A DNA stretch of 64,000 bases, from positions 102,989 through 166,988 of the IMG/VR virus record IMGVR_UViG_3300033182_000538; one strand, given 5' to 3'. Source of the stretch: a virus. Made by a program: the position numbers and the translations under genes. The notes under the pieces were generated by a model. The model was given only the letters and a program-made list of their open reading frames with translations. It was not told the DNA's origin and made no database searches. Positions 41,626-50,595 of this stretch are shown one piece after another. The first letter of the stretch is position 1. Every line of letters starts with the position of its first letter.

Positions 41626-42918
41626 CTACTCTACTATATAATTTAATACTTCTTCTCTATCAAAATACCTACTTCTATCCATCCAAGCTTGAAGTTGGTA
41701 TGACTTATTGTTTTCTTCATCCCAAGACCAATCAAATTTACCCAACTCTTGAATCCGTTCGTGAATATATGGGTCATAATAATCTCTAATTAGTCTAGCT
41801 CTACGATTTATATCAACTCTATTGTTGTCAACTGTAGAATTACCATCATTATATTGTACATACAACATCTTTTTTAAGTGAATCATTCGAGTTTCTAAGA
41901 ATGTCTTTACAACTAACTCATAATCATCAGCTACTGATATATTTCTACTATGTCCTCGTATCTTATGATAAGTATCTCGATTCCAAACTCTACAATGATT
42001 TGGCATTCCGATATTAAATCGTATTGTTTTTGGATTTATTTCAGGATAATGATGTGTTAACCATTTTTGCCCATCAAATTCTTCCCAACTATGACCTCCA
42101 TACGACCAAACAAATCCATTTTCAGGATGTGCGTACCAATCATCACCAATTCTACCATATTGTCTTGGTGACCCATCGGCTTCAATCTCAGTTACATCAG
42201 TATAAACAAACCCAGCGTCTGGATATTTCTTACTTGCGTTTAAAACATCTTCCAAACAAGTTGAAATAAGGACATCATCGTGGTCTAATTCAAATAACCA
42301 CTCACCATTACACAACATCGCCGCTCTATGTTTGACCTCGCCAACATTTCCATTAGAAGTTGGACTCATTTTATAGATATTAACTCTATAATCAGTCTCA
42401 GCTATATCTTGTAAGTACTCCCAAGTTAAATTATGACCTTCGGGTGAATCATCTACAACAACCCATTCCCAATTTTCATAAGTTTGATTTACTAAACTTT
42501 CATATGTTCTAAAAATCCTCTCAGTTGTTTTGTACGCTGGAGTAAATACTGATAATATTGGTGTGTCTTTATCACCATAAACTTCTTTTTGTGATTTACA
42601 AGACCAAAATGTTGACTGACACACTACATCATTAGCCAAAATGTTGTCGGCTGGGATACTATCATATGATACTATCTTACTTGAAATCATCGTGTGGTGT
42701 CCCATTTGTAAAATTTGATTAGGATACTCACCTATAACAAGTATTACATCAGGTCTATGTTTAGCAAAGTGTTTTTTAAAATCAATTGAAGATTCATATG
42801 AGTATAAAATTATTTTTTCATATAAGTTTTCCTCAAAATAAACATCTGATATTAGTTGGTGTTCACCAAACCTATCCCAACCATAAACCAAAGCCGTTGG
42901 AAGTCCTGTTTTTCTCAT
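41626..42918 (-). CDS. GT2 family glycosyltransferase in the collagen island
   Basis: A 430-residue protein. Residues 1-115 form an extra domain (TALVYGWDRFGEHQLISDVY, RPDVILVIGEYPNQIL). From about 118 it is a GT-A enzyme: LSVFTPAYKTTERIFRTYES, NWEWVVVDDSPEG, the metal site FELDHDDVL, YTDVTEIEADGS, a catalytic-base-like VADDYELVVKTF, and MPNHCRVWNRDTY. It is placed one base before the GT/lysyl hydroxylase fusion and three bases after the 2OG hydroxylase, so all three are made together from a message that follows the collagen genes. It may add the first or a further sugar to hydroxylated residues; this is inferred from context. Confidence 0.9.
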   Translation of the reverse strand: MRKTGLPTALVYGWDRFGEHQLISDVYFEENLYEKIILYSYESSIDFKKHFAKHRPDVILVIGEYPNQILQMGHHTMISSKIVSYDSIPADNILANDVVCQSTFWSCKSQKEVYGDKDTPILSVFTPAYKTTERIFRTYESLVNQTYENWEWVVVDDSPEGHNLTWEYLQDIAETDYRVNIYKMSPTSNGNVGEVKHRAAMLCNGEWLFELDHDDVLISTCLEDVLNASKKYPDAGFVYTDVTEIEADGSPRQYGRIGDDWYAHPENGFVWSYGGHSWEEFDGQKWLTHHYPEINPKTIRFNIGMPNHCRVWNRDTYHKIRGHSRNISVADDYELVVKTFLETRMIHLKKMLYVQYNDGNSTVDNNRVDINRRARLIRDYYDPYIHERIQELGKFDWSWDEENNKSYQLQAWMDRSRYFDREEVLNYIVE

Positions 42919-42921
42919 AAT

Positions 42922-43524
42922 TTATCTATATGGTTCACCACCCACCCAAAGTACAAACGATTTTCGAATACCCTTGGTTACAGGTTTTACTCTATGTAAA
43001 TAAAATGATGGGAAAATCACAGCAGCTCCTTGATTTTTAGGAACTGTAATATGTCTACCTATGTTGAATTCTAAATCACCACCTTCGTAATCTTCGGATG
43101 ATGACAATTGAACAGTTACTGATATTTTTCTTTGATTTTGAATATCTACACCACAATCCATATGCCATTCATAACCACCTTCATTAGTTCCATAGTACTC
43201 AGTATATTGAATTTTTTCTTCCATAGTACTTAAATCAAACTTCCACATAGTATCGTTAGCTTCAGTAATCATATTATGTAGTTTTTCATAAACCCAAGCC
43301 CACTCTAAATTTTGTGGACACCATTTTATTCTTGATTTTCTATAATCTGAAACTTTTGCCGAATCTCCTTCGCCAGTTACAGCATCTTGAAATTCTAAGT
43401 TGGATGTCATTTGTTCAATGAGTACTAATTCTTGGGGAGTGAATCCATTTTTGAACCAATAATAATCATTGAAAGTTACATCTTGCCTATATGAGTTACG
43501 GCTAAATGAGAATTTTTTATTCAT
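42922..43524 (-). CDS. 2OG-Fe(II) hydroxylase next to collagen-like gene
   Basis: A 200-residue dioxygenase of the prolyl 4-hydroxylase/PKHD type. Iron ligands are in EWHMDCG (H121, D123) and FYLHRVKPV (H177), and R187 lies ten residues after the distal histidine (KGIRKSFVLWV). DYEGGDLEFNIG and QGAAVIFPS are typical core strands. It is the first gene after the collagen-like gene at 43563-47300, 38 bases apart, and has a late-type motif in that gap. Prolyl or lysyl hydroxylation of the fibre is the natural hypothesis. Because the collagen repeats contain little Pro in the Y position but much Lys, Lys or other residues are as likely as Pro. Confidence 0.9.
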   Translation of the reverse strand: MNKKFSFSRNSYRQDVTFNDYYWFKNGFTPQELVLIEQMTSNLEFQDAVTGEGDSAKVSDYRKSRIKWCPQNLEWAWVYEKLHNMITEANDTMWKFDLSTMEEKIQYTEYYGTNEGGYEWHMDCGVDIQNQRKISVTVQLSSSEDYEGGDLEFNIGRHITVPKNQGAAVIFPSFYLHRVKPVTKGIRKSFVLWVGGEPYR

Positions 43525-43536
43525 AACTAATTTCTT

Positions 43537-43550
43537 TATATATAAATATG
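43537..43550 (-). promoter_or_regulatory. Late-type promoter motif before the hydroxylase/glycosyltransferase genes
   Basis: Minus strand CATATTTATATATA, 13 bases before the ATG at 43524, between the fibre gene stop and the modification genes. It indicates that the enzymes are late genes, made with the fibres. Confidence 0.5.
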
Positions 43551-43562
43551 ATTTTTTATTTA

Positions 43563-46500
43563 TTAAATACTACCACTATTAAATGTTCTGATAATATATA
43601 CAGGGTCTCCAGTTGTCCATCCATTTGGTTTAAATGTTAATTCACCACCATTATTACCATCTAATACTTCAAAGTACCCACCGCCAGTCATTTGATTACC
43701 TTTAGCGCCTTTTTGACCACCGCCACCAATGTTTCCTTTTAAACCTTGATTTCCTTTTGAACCTTTAGCTCCAGAATAACCAGTAAAGCCCGTATTACCT
43801 TTAGAACCCTTGTTACCAGCGGCACCTTTCTGACCTTTGTCACCAGCCCCACCAGTTGAACCAACGCTTCCCTTATCACCCAAATCACCATCAGAGTCAG
43901 TATCACCTTGATTACCAACAGTACCTGTTCTACCAGAGTTACCTGTAAGACCTGGCCCACCTTGAGCTCCCGTTGACCCATCTAATCCATCGGCGCCTTG
44001 AGCACCAACAGCACCAGTATTACCTTTACCACCCTGAGGGCCTAAGTTACCCTTTTGACCTTTATTTGCAGCTACACCAATATGACCTTTATCACCTTGG
44101 TTACCAGTTTGACCTTTTATTCCTTTATTACCTACCGAGCCAATATGACCTTTATCACCTTGAGTTCCTTGGTTACCTGTACTTCCCTTATCACCTGCGG
44201 CACCTGTTGTACCTTTTTGGCCTTTAAATCCTTGATTACCTTGAGAACCTAAGTCACCAGCCACACCAATATGACCTTTAACTCCAATAGCCCCATCTAA
44301 TCCATCAACACCTTGAGCTCCGGTGGCACCTTTTTGACCTTTTTGACCTTTAACACCTAAGACACCAATAGCTCCTTTATTTCCAGCATCACCTGCTGAG
44401 CCCTTTTGTCCTTTGATACCAGTTGTTCCCTTAGCTCCTTTATTTCCAGCAGCGCCTGGACCACCGACTGAGCCAGTATGTCCTTGATTACCCGTACTTC
44501 CCTTATCACCCGCGGCACCAGTATTACCTTTGTTACCTTTGAACCCCATAGTACCAATCGAGCCTTTGTTTCCAGCATCACCAGCCGCACCTTTTTGGCC
44601 TTTTATACCAATAGCACCTTTCGTACCTTTATTACCTGCGGCTCCCTTAGAGCCGGTTACACCAGTACCACCCGTGTTACCTTTAGAACCTTTTCCACCA
44701 CCAGCACCTGAACCACCTTGATTACCTTTTTGACCTGTGTTACCTTGAGCTCCTAAGTCGCCAGCTAAACCAATATGACCTTTAGAACCAACTGAACCAG
44801 GATTTCCATCAGAACCTTTATTTCCAGCGGCACCTTTCGTACCTTGATTACCTTTAGAACCAGTATTACCTTTAGAACCTTTATTTCCAGCATCACCAGC
44901 CGCACCTTTTTGGCCTTTGACGCCAGTAGCACCTTTAGAACCCTTACTTCCAGTAGCTCCAGTATTACCCTTAGCACCTACTGTACCGGGGTTTCCATCA
45001 GAACCTTTATCTCCGGCAGCGCCCGTATTACCTTTTTGGCCTTTTTGGCCTGTGTTACCTTGAGCTCCTAAGTCGCCAGCTACACCAATATGACCTTTAG
45101 CTCCTTGATTACCAGTATTACCTTTAGAGCCTTTGTTTCCAGCAGCACCTTTTCCACCACCAACACCTGACCCACCTGTGGCGCCTTTACTTCCTTTATT
45201 ACCGGCATCGCCCGTATTACCTTTGTTACCTTGTGGGCCTAAATTACCTTTTTGACCTTTACTCGCGGCTAAACCTATATGACCTTTAGCTCCTTGATTA
45301 CCAGTATTACCTTTAGAGCCTTTATTTCCAGCATTTCCACTAACACCAACGGCTCCAGTAGCTCCCGTTTGACCTTTTTGTCCTTTAGAGCCAGTATCAC
45401 CAGCAGCTCCATCAGCTCCCGAACTACCCGTAGCTCCAGCTGCACCGGCTTGACCACTTGTTCCTTTATTACCCGCGGCACCTGTGTTACCTTTAGCCCC
45501 TTGAGCTCCGGCTACACCCGTATTACCTTTTTGACCTTTATTTCCAGCAGCACCAGTTGCTCCAGCACTTTCGGGCTGTGCACCTTGAGCGCCTTGATTA
45601 CCCTTAGCACCTTTGTTTCCAGCAGCACCAACAGAACCTTGAGCTCCTGAAGTACCTTGTGGACCAGTATTACCTTTTGAACCTTTAGAGGCTCCACCAC
45701 CACTCGCACCAGTTTGACCTTTGGCACCAGTTTGGCCTTTTTGACCTTTACCACCTTGAGGGCCTTGATTACCAGCTGCACCTGTAGCACCAGTATCACC
45801 GTCTGGGCCAGTAGCACCTTGTGCACCTTTTGGCCCTGTATCACCTGCAGCACCCGTAGCACCCGTAGCACCACCTTGGCCTTTTTGGCCTTTACCACCT
45901 TGAGGGCCTTGATTACCAGCGGCACCTTGGGAACCAGTCCCACCGATTTCACCTTTTTGGCCTTTACTGCCTTGATGACCTTGCTCGCCAGCGGCACCTT
46001 GAGCTCCAGTTGCCCCACCTTGGCCTTTTTGTCCTTTACCACCTTGAGGGCCTTGATTACCAGCTGCACCTGTATTACCTTTTGCTCCTTGAGCACCAGT
46101 TACACCAGTATTACCTTTTGCGCCCGTAGCACCTGCGGCACCCTGACCGCCACCTTGGCCTTTTTGTCCTTTACCACCTTGAGGGCCTTGATTACCAGCA
46201 GCTCCAGCAGAACCTTGAGCTCCCGATGTACCTTGTGGACCAGTATTACCCTTAGCTCCCTTAGAAGCACCCCCACCACTTGCGCCGGTGTTACCCTTTT
46301 GCCCCTTTATACCTTTTGCGCCCGTAGCTCCCGCGGCACCTGTGTTACCTTTAGCCCCTTGAGCTCCAACCGCACCTTGGCCACCACCTGAACCTGGAGA
46401 ACCGGTTTGACCGCCCGGCGCAGAACCTACAGCACCTTGAGCACCTGAAGCACCAAGTCCTCCTTGAGCACCCTGACCACCCTGATTACCTTTTTGACCT

Positions 46501-47300
46501 TTTGAACCTTGAGGGCCTGTTCCTAAGTCTAAATCACCGCCTCCACCTCCGATAGAGCTTTCACAAGTAGTACAATTTGTATGTTCATCGTAGTCCCAAC
46601 TATTACCTGTATCGGTTAACTCGATTACTTCCCAACACCCATCTAACTCACCATTTGGAAATGAAACTACAGACCCAACTCCTAAAGCTCTGAGGGGGTC
46701 TGCTAAATTGTCAGTATCCTCTTCACCACATTTTTGAATTACCCAGCTTTTTGCGTTGTGAACTACAAATCCATCATTAATGTAGATATCTTGAGGTTCA
46801 ACATTGATATGATATGTTGTTTGTTGGGTTACTTCGGTAAATGCGTTTTCTATTCTTACATATTCAAATGAATTAGATGTTGTATCATAATGTATCAACC
46901 AATCACTTGTTGGTGATATATCTCCAAGACTTTTCCAAGAAACATCCCAATCAATTGAACCACTATCCCCACTTGTGGGTAGTGCTGTTAATATTTTTTC
47001 TCTATCTGAAAGAGTTATAGAGCCAGAATCAGTTTCTAATGTATATACAGTTTCAGCATTTACAGAACTACCCGAACCTACTACTGTTACATTGGTAGTA
47101 GTTAAAAAAGATGCTTCGTTAGTTGAACCTGATGGTGAATTGAAACTTCCAGTCCATTGAATAGAAGATTCATTATTCCAAGTATCATTTATACCACTAA
47201 GTTGTACACCAATAATGGTAGAACCTGAAGTGATATTATTAATTTGGTTTGACCCACCTTGGGTATTCAGTAATATGTCAGATGATGCTATAAAACCCAT
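43563..47300 (-). CDS. Collagen-like fibre protein 1 with N-terminal Hint-like module
   Basis: A 1245-residue protein. Residues 1-80 are beta-rich and probably attach to the virion. Residues 81-182 look like a degenerate Hint/intein-type domain: ETVYTLETDSGSITLSDREK, GDISPTSDWLIHYDTTSNSF, and the C-terminal block YHINVEPQDIYINDGFVVHN, ending in His-Asn at 181-182, then Ala. Residues 190-250 are a small Cys-containing domain (NCTTCESS). Residues 261-1203 are some 314 Gly-X-Y triplets, mostly unbroken, with very frequent GxKG, such as GQKGNTG, GAAGNKGSKG and GDKGHIG. A 42-residue C-terminal knob follows (GELTFKPNGWTTGDPVYIIR). A triple helix of this length would be about 270 nm. It is probably a long tail or head fibre and the likely substrate of the neighbouring hydroxylases. 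Confidence 0.9.
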   Translation of the reverse strand: MGFIASSDILLNTQGGSNQINNITSGSTIIGVQLSGINDTWNNESSIQWTGSFNSPSGSTNEASFLTTTNVTVVGSGSSVNAETVYTLETDSGSITLSDREKILTALPTSGDSGSIDWDVSWKSLGDISPTSDWLIHYDTTSNSFEYVRIENAFTEVTQQTTYHINVEPQDIYINDGFVVHNAKSWVIQKCGEEDTDNLADPLRALGVGSVVSFPNGELDGCWEVIELTDTGNSWDYDEHTNCTTCESSIGGGGGDLDLGTGPQGSKGQKGNQGGQGAQGGLGASGAQGAVGSAPGGQTGSPGSGGGQGAVGAQGAKGNTGAAGATGAKGIKGQKGNTGASGGGASKGAKGNTGPQGTSGAQGSAGAAGNQGPQGGKGQKGQGGGQGAAGATGAKGNTGVTGAQGAKGNTGAAGNQGPQGGKGQKGQGGATGAQGAAGEQGHQGSKGQKGEIGGTGSQGAAGNQGPQGGKGQKGQGGATGATGAAGDTGPKGAQGATGPDGDTGATGAAGNQGPQGGKGQKGQTGAKGQTGASGGGASKGSKGNTGPQGTSGAQGSVGAAGNKGAKGNQGAQGAQPESAGATGAAGNKGQKGNTGVAGAQGAKGNTGAAGNKGTSGQAGAAGATGSSGADGAAGDTGSKGQKGQTGATGAVGVSGNAGNKGSKGNTGNQGAKGHIGLAASKGQKGNLGPQGNKGNTGDAGNKGSKGATGGSGVGGGKGAAGNKGSKGNTGNQGAKGHIGVAGDLGAQGNTGQKGQKGNTGAAGDKGSDGNPGTVGAKGNTGATGSKGSKGATGVKGQKGAAGDAGNKGSKGNTGSKGNQGTKGAAGNKGSDGNPGSVGSKGHIGLAGDLGAQGNTGQKGNQGGSGAGGGKGSKGNTGGTGVTGSKGAAGNKGTKGAIGIKGQKGAAGDAGNKGSIGTMGFKGNKGNTGAAGDKGSTGNQGHTGSVGGPGAAGNKGAKGTTGIKGQKGSAGDAGNKGAIGVLGVKGQKGQKGATGAQGVDGLDGAIGVKGHIGVAGDLGSQGNQGFKGQKGTTGAAGDKGSTGNQGTQGDKGHIGSVGNKGIKGQTGNQGDKGHIGVAANKGQKGNLGPQGGKGNTGAVGAQGADGLDGSTGAQGGPGLTGNSGRTGTVGNQGDTDSDGDLGDKGSVGSTGGAGDKGQKGAAGNKGSKGNTGFTGYSGAKGSKGNQGLKGNIGGGGQKGAKGNQMTGGGYFEVLDGNNGGELTFKPNGWTTGDPVYIIRTFNSGSI
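43692..46520 (-). repeat. Gly-X-Y collagen-like repeat region of fibre 1
   Basis: About 943 residues with glycine at every third position. Gly codons, Lys, Ala, Asn, Thr and Gln dominate; proline is scarce for a collagen, so stability must come from other contacts or modification. The DNA has many imperfect 9-, 18- and 27-base period repeats, which also create long spurious frames on both strands. Confidence 0.95.
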
Positions 47301-47319
47301 TTATTAATACCTTTAATTA

Positions 47320-50300
47320 TTATACTGAACCACTCTGGTACATCAGAACAATTCCGGTAAATGAACCACTCGAAAACTCTAACAAACCACTATTCGTGTT
47401 AAATGCAAACCCACCATTTGCCAATCCACTAATAGTTGTACCCAACGCAGATTCACCTTTTTGACCTTGTGGCCCTTTAGCACCTTGTGCGCCACCAGCA
47501 CCTTGAGCTCCTTGTGGAGATGAACCTTGAGCTCCTTGAGCTCCTTGTGCGCCAGTTGGAGAAGCTCCTTGAGCTCCTTGAGGACTTGACCCTTGAGCGC
47601 CGTGGTCACCTTGTGGCCCTTTAGCACCTTGTGCTCCAGCGGCTCCTTGAGCTCCCTGCGCACCTTGTACACCCTGCGCACCTTGAGCGCCTTGTTGACC
47701 CTGATTACCTTGTGCACCTTGCGGGCCTTGAGCACCTGTTGGAGAAGCACCTTGAGCGCCTTGAGCCCCTTGTGGGCCTTTCGCACCTTGAGCTCCTTGA
47801 GGACTTGAACCTTGAGCACCTTGAGCACCTTGTGGGCCCTGTGCACCTTGGTCACCTTGTGGACTACCACCTTGAGCACCTTGAGCGCCTTGGTCACCCT
47901 GCGCACCCTGTGCACCCGTTGGAGAAGCTCCTTGAGCCCCTTGGTCACCCTGTTGTCCTTTTGAACCTTGAGCTCCTTGAGGTGATGAACCTTGTGCACC
48001 TTGAGCACCCGTTCCACCTTGAGCACCTTGAGCTCCAGTTGGAGAAGCTCCTTGAGCCCCTTGGTCACCTTTTGGCCCCTTAGCACCCTGTGCACCTTGA
48101 GGACTTGACCCTTGAGCACCTTGGTCACCCTTTGGCCCCTTAGCACCCTGTGCACCTTGAGGACTTGACCCTTGAGCACCTTGAGCCCCTTGGTCACCCT
48201 GCGCACCTTGAGCGCCAGTTGGAGAAGCCCCTTGAGCACCTTGTGCTCCCGTTGGCCCCTTTGGCCCTTGAGCGCCTTGAGGACTTGAACCTTGAGCACC
48301 TTGGTCACCTTTTGGCCCCTTAGCACCCTGTGCACCTTGAGGACTTGACCCTTGAGCACCTTGATTACCCTGAGCACCTTGCGCACCTTGGTCTCCTTGA
48401 GGTGATGACCCTTGAGCACCTTGAGCTCCTTGCGGGCCTTTCGCCCCTTGGGCTCCTTGAGGACTTGAACCTTGAGCACCTTGAGCACCCTGATTACCCT
48501 GTGCACCTTGGTCTCCTTTAGGAGATGAACCTTGAGCACCAGTTGCACCTTGAGCACCAGTAGCACCCTGCGCACCTTGTGGAGAAGCTCCTTGAGCCCC
48601 TTGGTCACCTTGTGGCCCTTTGGCTCCTTGAGCACCTTGAGGTGATGACCCTTGAGCACCTTGAGCACCCTGATTACCTTGTGCACCTTGGTCACCTTTA
48701 GGACTTGAACCTTGAGCCCCTTGGTCACCTTTCGGCCCTTTAGCTCCTTGAGCACCTTGAGGTGATGACCCTTGAGCACCTTGAGCTCCTTGCGGGCCTT
48801 TCGCCCCTTTAGCTCCTTGAGGTGAAGCCCCTTGAGCGCCTTGATTACCTTGCGCACCTTGTGCACCCTGAACCCCTTGAGGTGATGAACCTTGAGCACC
48901 TTGAGCACCTTGTGGGCCTTTTGCACCTTGAGCTCCTTGAGGACTTGAACCTTGAGCACCTTGAGCACCTTGTGGGCCCTGTGCACCTTGGTCTCCTTTA
49001 GGACTTGAACCTTGAGCACCAGTAGCACCTTGAGCGCCTTGTTGCCCCTTTTGACCTTTAGACCCTTGAGGTGAAGCCCCTTGAGCACCTTGTGGGCCCT
49101 GAGCACCTTGTTGCCCCTTTTGACCCTTAGCTCCTTGAGGTGATGCTCCTTGAGCACCTTGGTCGCCTTTTGGGCCTGTACTACCTTGAGCACCTTGAGC
49201 ACCTTGAGGTGATGAACCTTGTGCACCTTGATTACCCTTAGCACCTGTGGCACCTTGCGCGCCTTGGTCACCTTTGGGAGATGAACCTTGAGCACCTTGT
49301 GGGCCTTGTGGGCCCTGTGCACCTTGAGCACCTGTATCACCTTTTGGCCCTTGTGTTGCTGAACCTTGAGCACCTTGACCACCCTGATTACCTTTTTGCC
49401 CCTTTTGACCTTTAGCTCCTTGAGGTGAAGCCCCTTGAGCTCCCTGTAGGCCCTGAGCACCTGTTGGGCCCTGATTACCTTTAGCACCTTGGGGTGATGC
49501 TCCTTGAGCACCTTGTGGACCCTGAGCACCTGTGGCACCTTTCTGACCCTTAGCACCTTGGGGTGATGCTCCTTGAGCACCTTGTGGGCCCTGAGCACCT
49601 TGTTGCCCCTTTTGACCCTTAGCACCTTGAGGTGATGCTCCTTGAGCACCCTGACCACCCTGATTACCTTTTTGCCCCTTTTGACCCTTAGCTCCTTGGG
49701 GTGATGCTCCTTGAGCACCTTGGTCGCCTTTTGGGCCTGTACTACCTTGAGCACCTTGAGCACCTTGAGGTGATGAACCTTGAGCACCCGTGGCACCTTT
49801 TTGACCTTTCTGACCTTTAGCTCCTTGAGGTGAAGCACCTTGAGCACCTTGTGGGCCTTGTGGGCCCTGTGCACCTTGAGCACCTGTATCACCTTTTGGC
49901 CCTTGGGTTGCTGAACCTTGAGCACCCGTGGCACCTTTTTGACCTTTAGCTCCTTGAGGTGAAGCCCCTTGAGCACCTTGGTCGCCTTTTGGGCCTGTAC
50001 TACCTTGAGCGCCGGTTGAACCCGCTGGGCCTTGAGCACCTTTTTGACCCTTTGACCCGGCAGCACCTTGAGCTCCTTGCGGGCCTTTCGTACCTTGTGG
50101 ACCAGTTGGACCAGTGTTACCTTTTTGCCCTTTTTGACCCTTAGCACCCGTTGGGCCGGTGTTATGCATTAGAATAGAACCTACAAAGTAATTATGGTCA
50201 GGTTCTACTTCTATACTTACTATATCTAATTCTTCTTCTACTAATTGTAGTGAAGTTATTTTTACATTATCGTAAAATAAGTGAGTTGGACATCCGTGTT

Positions 50301-50583
50301 CACAATCACACGAATAAGCGTTTCCAATCGGAGATACCCATTCACCATTTTGAAAGAATTTTACATCAAGTGATGTTTTTAATTCAGTACCATCTGAAAG
50401 TGAGATTTGTAAATACGAGTCAACTTTAGAGGTTCTTATACAAACTACTCGGTTATCTCTAACGAGACCCGTTTCAATATCATAACCCTTTACGAAATCA
50501 CCAAGTTTAATGTCACCGATTTTGGTAACATTTCCATTGATTTCTATTAAGGTATCTTTATGTAATCCGTGTATCAATTCCAT
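47320..50583 (-). CDS. Collagen-like fibre protein 2 with N-terminal Hint domain
   Basis: A 1087-residue protein. Residues 5-141 are a recognisable Hint domain: HKDTLIEINGNVTKIGDIKL, GDFVKGYDIETGLVRD, then SDGTELKTSLDVKFFQNGEW, and the C-terminal block VSIEVEPDHNYFVGSILMHN ending His140-Asn141, followed by Thr142. The N-terminal nucleophile (Cys/Ser) is replaced by Gly6 and the block B His by Asp73, so full splicing is unlikely, but the residues for C-terminal Asn cleavage are present. A CDCEHGC cluster at 92-98 may bind metal. From 143 to 1043 come about 300 Gly-X-Y triplets (GAQ, GPQ, GAK, GQK), broken at regular intervals by G-(A/S)-S-P-(Q/K/T)-G. A 44-residue knob ends the protein. AAGGGG precedes the ATG. 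Confidence 0.9.
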   Translation of the reverse strand: MELIHGLHKDTLIEINGNVTKIGDIKLGDFVKGYDIETGLVRDNRVVCIRTSKVDSYLQISLSDGTELKTSLDVKFFQNGEWVSPIGNAYSCDCEHGCPTHLFYDNVKITSLQLVEEELDIVSIEVEPDHNYFVGSILMHNTGPTGAKGQKGQKGNTGPTGPQGTKGPQGAQGAAGSKGQKGAQGPAGSTGAQGSTGPKGDQGAQGASPQGAKGQKGATGAQGSATQGPKGDTGAQGAQGPQGPQGAQGASPQGAKGQKGQKGATGAQGSSPQGAQGAQGSTGPKGDQGAQGASPQGAKGQKGQKGNQGGQGAQGASPQGAKGQKGQQGAQGPQGAQGASPQGAKGQKGATGAQGPQGAQGASPQGAKGNQGPTGAQGLQGAQGASPQGAKGQKGQKGNQGGQGAQGSATQGPKGDTGAQGAQGPQGPQGAQGSSPKGDQGAQGATGAKGNQGAQGSSPQGAQGAQGSTGPKGDQGAQGASPQGAKGQKGQQGAQGPQGAQGASPQGSKGQKGQQGAQGATGAQGSSPKGDQGAQGPQGAQGAQGSSPQGAQGAKGPQGAQGAQGSSPQGVQGAQGAQGNQGAQGASPQGAKGAKGPQGAQGAQGSSPQGAQGAKGPKGDQGAQGSSPKGDQGAQGNQGAQGAQGSSPQGAQGAKGPQGDQGAQGASPQGAQGATGAQGATGAQGSSPKGDQGAQGNQGAQGAQGSSPQGAQGAKGPQGAQGAQGSSPQGDQGAQGAQGNQGAQGSSPQGAQGAKGPKGDQGAQGSSPQGAQGPKGPTGAQGAQGASPTGAQGAQGDQGAQGAQGSSPQGAQGAKGPKGDQGAQGSSPQGAQGAKGPKGDQGAQGASPTGAQGAQGGTGAQGAQGSSPQGAQGSKGQQGDQGAQGASPTGAQGAQGDQGAQGAQGGSPQGDQGAQGPQGAQGAQGSSPQGAQGAKGPQGAQGAQGASPTGAQGPQGAQGNQGQQGAQGAQGVQGAQGAQGAAGAQGAKGPQGDHGAQGSSPQGAQGASPTGAQGAQGAQGSSPQGAQGAGGAQGAKGPQGQKGESALGTTISGLANGGFAFNTNSGLLEFSSGSFTGIVLMYQSGSV
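47455..50157 (-). repeat. Gly-X-Y collagen-like repeat region of fibre 2 with periodic interruptions
   Basis: About 900 residues dominated by GAQG, GPQG and GAKG triplets. Dozens of G-A/S-S-P-Q/K/T-G breaks, each placing four residues between glycines, recur every 12-30 residues. The near-identical DNA repeats explain a 922-residue open frame in another phase (47379-50147), which is not a gene. Confidence 0.95.
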
Positions 50584-50595
50584 AATCTATACCCC

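Noticed and set aside
45714-46391. Open frames on the plus strand and other phases across collagen-like fibre 1
   Set aside because: They are shadows of the repeat; translations are low-complexity Thr/Ser/Leu strings.
47379-50147. A 922-codon open frame in a second minus-strand phase of the collagen-like gene
   Set aside because: It arises because the Gly-X-Y repeat DNA avoids stops in several phases. Its product is a low-complexity KVLKVLKV-type string with no ribosome site.
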